Source: Parapedobacter sp037190485 (lineage in GTDB: Bacteria; Bacteroidota; Bacteroidia; Sphingobacteriales; Sphingobacteriaceae). From it: a stretch of DNA of 64,000 nucleotides. Location: the NCBI GenBank assembly GCA_037190485.1, contig JBBCJB010000049.1, positions 1 through 64,000 on the forward strand, in the 5' to 3' direction. Below are positions 61,601 to 64,000 of this stretch, piece after piece; position 1 is the stretch's first letter, and each line of letters starts with the position of its first letter. A model generated the notes under the pieces. The model made no database searches. It was not told the DNA's origin and saw only the letters and a program-made list of their open reading frames with translations. Made by a program: the position numbers and the translations under genes.

Positions 61601-64000
61601 GGCCACCGCCACGCCGGTGGGCGGCAGCCTGGCCCTGGATTTAAACGGCGCCAACCCGGTATCCGTTACGGCCACCGATGCCGCTGGCAATGTTTCGTTG
61701 GCCGGCAGCCAGACCCTGGTTATCGACACCACTGCCCCGTTAGCGCCGGTCATCACCTCGCCAGCCCTGACCAAGGTGCCGACACCTGTACTAAGCGGCA
61801 CGGCTGAAACCGGCAGCACGGTGACGGTGACCATTGGCGGTGCCACCTATACCACCGTTGCCATCGGCGGTGCCTGGAACCTCGATCTGTCCACCGCCAC
61901 GCCTGTGGTCGGCAGCCTTATACTAAACATCAACGGTGCCAACCCGCTCTTGTCCTCCAGCACCGATGCGGCGGGTAACGTCTCGTCGGCTGGCACCCAG
62001 ACCCTGGTTATCGATACCACAGCCCCGACAGCGCCGGTCATCACCTCGCCAGCCCTGACCAAGGTGCCGACACCTGTATTAAGCGGTACGGCTGAAACCG
62101 GCAGCACCGTGACCGTGGTCATTGGTGGTGCCACCTATACCACCGTCGCCAGCGGCGGTACCTGGAACCTCGATCTGGCCACCGCCACGCCGGTGGGCGG
62201 CAGCCTGGCCCTGGATTTAAACGGCGCCAACCCGGTATCCGTTACGGCCACCGATGCCGCTGGCAATGTCTCGTCGGCCGGCAGCCAGACCCTGATCATC
62301 GACACCACTGCCCCGACCGTGCAAAGCCTGAGCCCGATGCATAACTCGCTGACGGTGTCTCCTGGTGCCAATTTTGTGATGACCTTCAGCGAGAACATTA
62401 GCCTGGGCTCAGGCCATATCATCATTTACAAGACGGGTGCCATGCCTGTTGTTACGATTGATGCCGGCTCGCATGGCGGGCAGTTAAGCGTAACTAACAA
62501 CCAACTGACCATTGACCCGAGTGCAGATCTGGATGTAGGCACCAGTTATTACATCATGGTAGCTAACAGCGCCATCAGGGATATGGCGGGTTTGTTCTAT
62601 GCGGGGATTAATAACAACACGACCTGGAGATTTACGGTGGCCGACCTGCCACCGGAAGTAACGGCAATTGCTGTGAGTGGCGCCCCGGCCGCAAACGCGG
62701 CAGCCATTCAATTTACAGTGACCTTCAATGAGCCTGCATATAATGTTTCGATTGATGATTTTACCCTGACGTCAACCAGTGGCACCGCATCAGGCAGTAT
62801 TGCCAGCGTTACTGCTATACAAGGCAATAGCCTCACTGTCGCCGTAAATGGTATTAGCGGTACCGGAACTTTACGCCTGGATCTGAAAGCCAACACCGAC
62901 ATTACCGATGGCAGTGGCAACGGCAATAACACCAATGGTTATGTACCTGCTTATACCGCTGGCGCAGTCCATGGTGTTGACCGCGATGCGCCAGCAGCAC
63001 CGTCGCGCCCTGTTTTAAATGCAGGCTCTGATTCGGGTAGCAGCAACAGCGATGGCATCACGAATGTCACAACGCCCACAATTACCGGCACCGCAGAAGC
63101 CAATGCCACCGTGCAGATTACCTCCAGTCGTGACGGGGCATTGGGTTTAACTATTACCGATGGCAGTGGTGATTGGAGTTTTACCACCGGCATACTCAGC
63201 GAAGGGGCGCATAGCTTGACGGTGACGGCCACTGATGCGGCAGGTAACGAAAGCGCCACTTCGGAAGCGCTGAATATACAGGTTGATACAACGGAGCCCA
63301 CTGTCTCCATCGGGCTGGAAGACGTTACCCTGGTTGCCGGCGAGACATCCTTGGTGACCTTCACGTTCAGCGAGGCCGTGGTGGGCTTCGCCAATGATGA
63401 CCTGACCATAGCCAACGGGACGCTGAGCCCGGTAAGCAGCAGCGATGATGGCATCACCTGGACGGCAACCTTTACGCCTTCGGCCAATACGACCGCGTTG
63501 ACCAATGTGATTTCCATGGCCGTCAGCGGGGTAACCGATATCGCCGGTAACGCCGGTACAGGCACAACGGAATCTGGCAACTATATCATGGACACGGTGC
63601 GCCCGGAGGCGACCATCGTCGTGACCGATACGGAGCTGCTCGAAGGTGAGACATCACTGGTGACCTTTACCTTCAACAAAGCCGTTACGGGTTTCAGCAA
63701 CCAAGACCTGACGTTGTCAAACGGCACATTGAGCGCTGTAAGCTCGTTGAATGGCGGCATCACCTGGACGGCTACCTTTACACCAACACCGGCGCTGCAC
63801 GTGCCAATTAACGTCATCGTGCTGGACAATACCGGGGTGGTGAATGCCTCTGGAAACAGGGGCATAGGCACCACGGCTTCAAATGAATTCGCGATCAGGA
63901 CGATGCCGCTGACCCTGCTGGTGACAACGCCGCTCGATACCGGCGATGATGCAAGCATCGGTGTCAGTCTGGCAGAAGATATGGCCGACGGTGCTGGCCT
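58626..64000 (+). CDS. Giant Ig-like repeat surface protein (runs off the window)
   Basis: At least 1,791 aa, 3' end missing. The signal peptide (MKKCRCIALAIGLSTLFTLS then CLAQ) shows export. It contains cadherin/Calx-like and bacterial Ig repeats: VDYTVTFSKAAYNVELSDFD, VTGVSSDHPDGTYKIGDVLT, SGTAETGSTVTVTIGG and TSLVTFTFSEAVVGFANDDL. Three near-identical 96-aa repeats lie at 61456-62319. Such proteins are cell-surface adhesins, often exported by the type IX route with a C-terminal signal that would lie beyond this window. It is probably co-transcribed with the tail-collar gene. Confidence 0.88.
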   Translation, partial: MKKCRCIALAIGLSTLFTLSCLAQTTIAFDGVDEGGYALSYSEGGFVFSINDPGNGRHIVGKTNEGYIGTGCLYDNNPDLGAIKRWTIKKSDGTAFQFRGIYLRDAGYADESGTITGYKGGIETGAAPASFARNTIQPLDFSANPAFFDVDEIHIEADDINFYLDHFSYGPPVSIGDDDPAQVLSITLTGNPASTATTVDYTVTFSKAAYNVELSDFDVLSEGTASAIAADLSGANGSTTYTVTVSNITGEGTLRLNLGANTDIENEDGATGTSPFTSGQVHYVGSCFTETFDQGESQGANTFSGNGKTFTISGNWAVARQTPPTGWGGSAFNLLGTGQGPFVAKLNEGQISVSDLYIYVSSMPGGESPTNNGTASFIGRRAGTTVYSFIKSSGFNTVAANNSGYTHIDFSAQGGQDFSDVPIDELVISLGGSFVYVNVDNFNWCLDFSAPMGYSVSIDQHPITTINDDQVSFTFSGAEVGTTFHYSFTSSGGGPAVSGSGTIVSADQQVTGLDLSGLDVGDITLLVTLTDASGNQGAAVMVTIQKIDNDPPVINTSGGTTDFIEPSDGDPNGVKIDPGITVTDPDNMTFALATVSITGNFQPGEDLLALEPANGMDNITGSYDSNTGVLTLSSPGGTANTAQWQTALRNVTYANSSSNPIQSDRTITFVIHDGIDPSSPATKAVSVTAVNTAPTIDAPGTIYVTENHFEPLTGISFQDADAGNGIVEATFSIPAGYGELQPVIIGGIALTLTESHTLVLKGTLADINQYLDQGNVRFRNVPGQLGTVPLTIRIDDNGNTGDGGAQSDTETVAITVAIPKVTGVSSDHPDGTYKIGDVLTIRVTFDQVVTVSGTPTLLLETGTTDRSAVYTGSVTNTLMFDYTVQAGDEAADLDYASASALALNGGAIQNGSGAAASLTLPAPGGAGSLGGIKDIVIDGIAPDAPTVTSGALTNVAAPVLSGTAETGSTVTVTIGGATYTEVASGGVWNLDLATATPVGGSLALDLNGANPVSVTATDAAGNVSLAGSQTLVIDTTAPLAPVITSPALTKVPTPVLSGTAETGSTVTVTIGGATYTTVAIGGAWNLDLSTATPVVGSLILNINGANPLLSSSTDAAGNVSSAGTQTLVIDTTAPTAPVITSPALTKVPTPVLSGTAETGSTVTVVIGGATYTTVASGGTWNLDLATATPVGGSLALDLNGANPVSVTATDAAGNVSSAGSQTLIIDTTAPTVQSLSPMHNSLTVSPGANFVMTFSENISLGSGHIIIYKTGAMPVVTIDAGSHGGQLSVTNNQLTIDPSADLDVGTSYYIMVANSAIRDMAGLFYAGINNNTTWRFTVADLPPEVTAIAVSGAPAANAAAIQFTVTFNEPAYNVSIDDFTLTSTSGTASGSIASVTAIQGNSLTVAVNGISGTGTLRLDLKANTDITDGSGNGNNTNGYVPAYTAGAVHGVDRDAPAAPSRPVLNAGSDSGSSNSDGITNVTTPTITGTAEANATVQITSSRDGALGLTITDGSGDWSFTTGILSEGAHSLTVTATDAAGNESATSEALNIQVDTTEPTVSIGLEDVTLVAGETSLVTFTFSEAVVGFANDDLTIANGTLSPVSSSDDGITWTATFTPSANTTALTNVISMAVSGVTDIAGNAGTGTTESGNYIMDTVRPEATIVVTDTELLEGETSLVTFTFNKAVTGFSNQDLTLSNGTLSAVSSLNGGITWTATFTPTPALHVPINVIVLDNTGVVNASGNRGIGTTASNEFAIRTMPLTLLVTTPLDTGDDASIGVSLAEDMADGAG
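61456..62319 (+). repeat. Three 288-bp tandem repeats in the adhesin gene
   Basis: The motif AGCGGcACGGCTGAAACCGG occurs at 61506, 61794 and 62082, exactly 288 bp (96 codons) apart, and the flanking codons are nearly identical. Each unit is one Ig-like domain. High identity at DNA level indicates recent expansion or gene conversion. Confidence 0.88.

Overview
The window looks like a chromosome segment of a Bacteroidota bacterium, probably Sphingobacteriaceae-like. The reasons are a SusC/SusD pair, several Bacteroidota-typical families (DUF6520, DUF4374, LytTR with a LytS-type kinase, DUF3857), promoters of the TAnnTTTG type and the near absence of Shine-Dalgarno sites. The genus assignment is inference. 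No rRNA, tRNA, transposase or CRISPR array was seen.

Layout. 0-8.4 kb is ordinary: a transglutaminase-like membrane protein, a PQQ dehydrogenase plus PmoA-like pair, DUF4202, two dihydrofolate-reductase-like proteins and a PH-domain protein. 8.4-18.1 kb is an accessory patch. Unrelated cargo genes, including an AT-rich envelope operon, are separated by decayed non-coding sequence with strict 21-bp periodicity, dispersed repeats, three fragments of the same UvrD-type helicase tail and a 22-bp footprint of a DUF2251 gene end. 18.6-21.1 kb carries a translationally coupled MazG-like pyrophosphohydrolase and a GIY-YIG / DUF2075 helicase / LexA-like fusion, a plausible undescribed defence module. 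21.1-25.8 kb holds small and orphan genes: a structured leader or small ORF, a coupled 58-aa plus 309-aa pair, and a two-TM (SLATT-like) gene with a proline-rich peptide. 26-30.6 kb is mixed housekeeping and secreted proteins. 30.7-32.2 kb is an XRE-controlled cassette whose middle gene has a one-base frameshift.

32.3-45 kb is a nutrient-uptake and redox neighbourhood: a structured RNA region, SusC, SusD, a thioredoxin-like protein, DUF6520, a MauE/beta-propeller fusion, two paralogous unknowns, an AraC regulator, and a small secreted peptide gene upstream of a membrane-anchored protein and an HTTM membrane protein. The last three are an SdpABC-like arrangement. 45.2-47 kb is a LytTR regulator with its kinase. 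47.1-48.15 kb has a small HTH protein followed by about 30 diverged units of a 21-bp tandem repeat kept in phase over more than 600 bp.

48.2-55.05 kb is an iron-acquisition regulon: DUF4374 lipoprotein, TonB receptor, AraC regulator, PepSY membrane protein, DUF3649-like and DUF3325-like proteins. Two promoters there carry the same pair of direct repeats, 21 bp apart, each 22 bp from a TAnnTTTG box, which is a strong candidate operator for the AraC protein. 55.1-64 kb has an alpha/beta hydrolase, a TPR/LuxR-type membrane regulator, a tail-collar protein and a giant Ig-like repeat adhesin that runs off the right edge.
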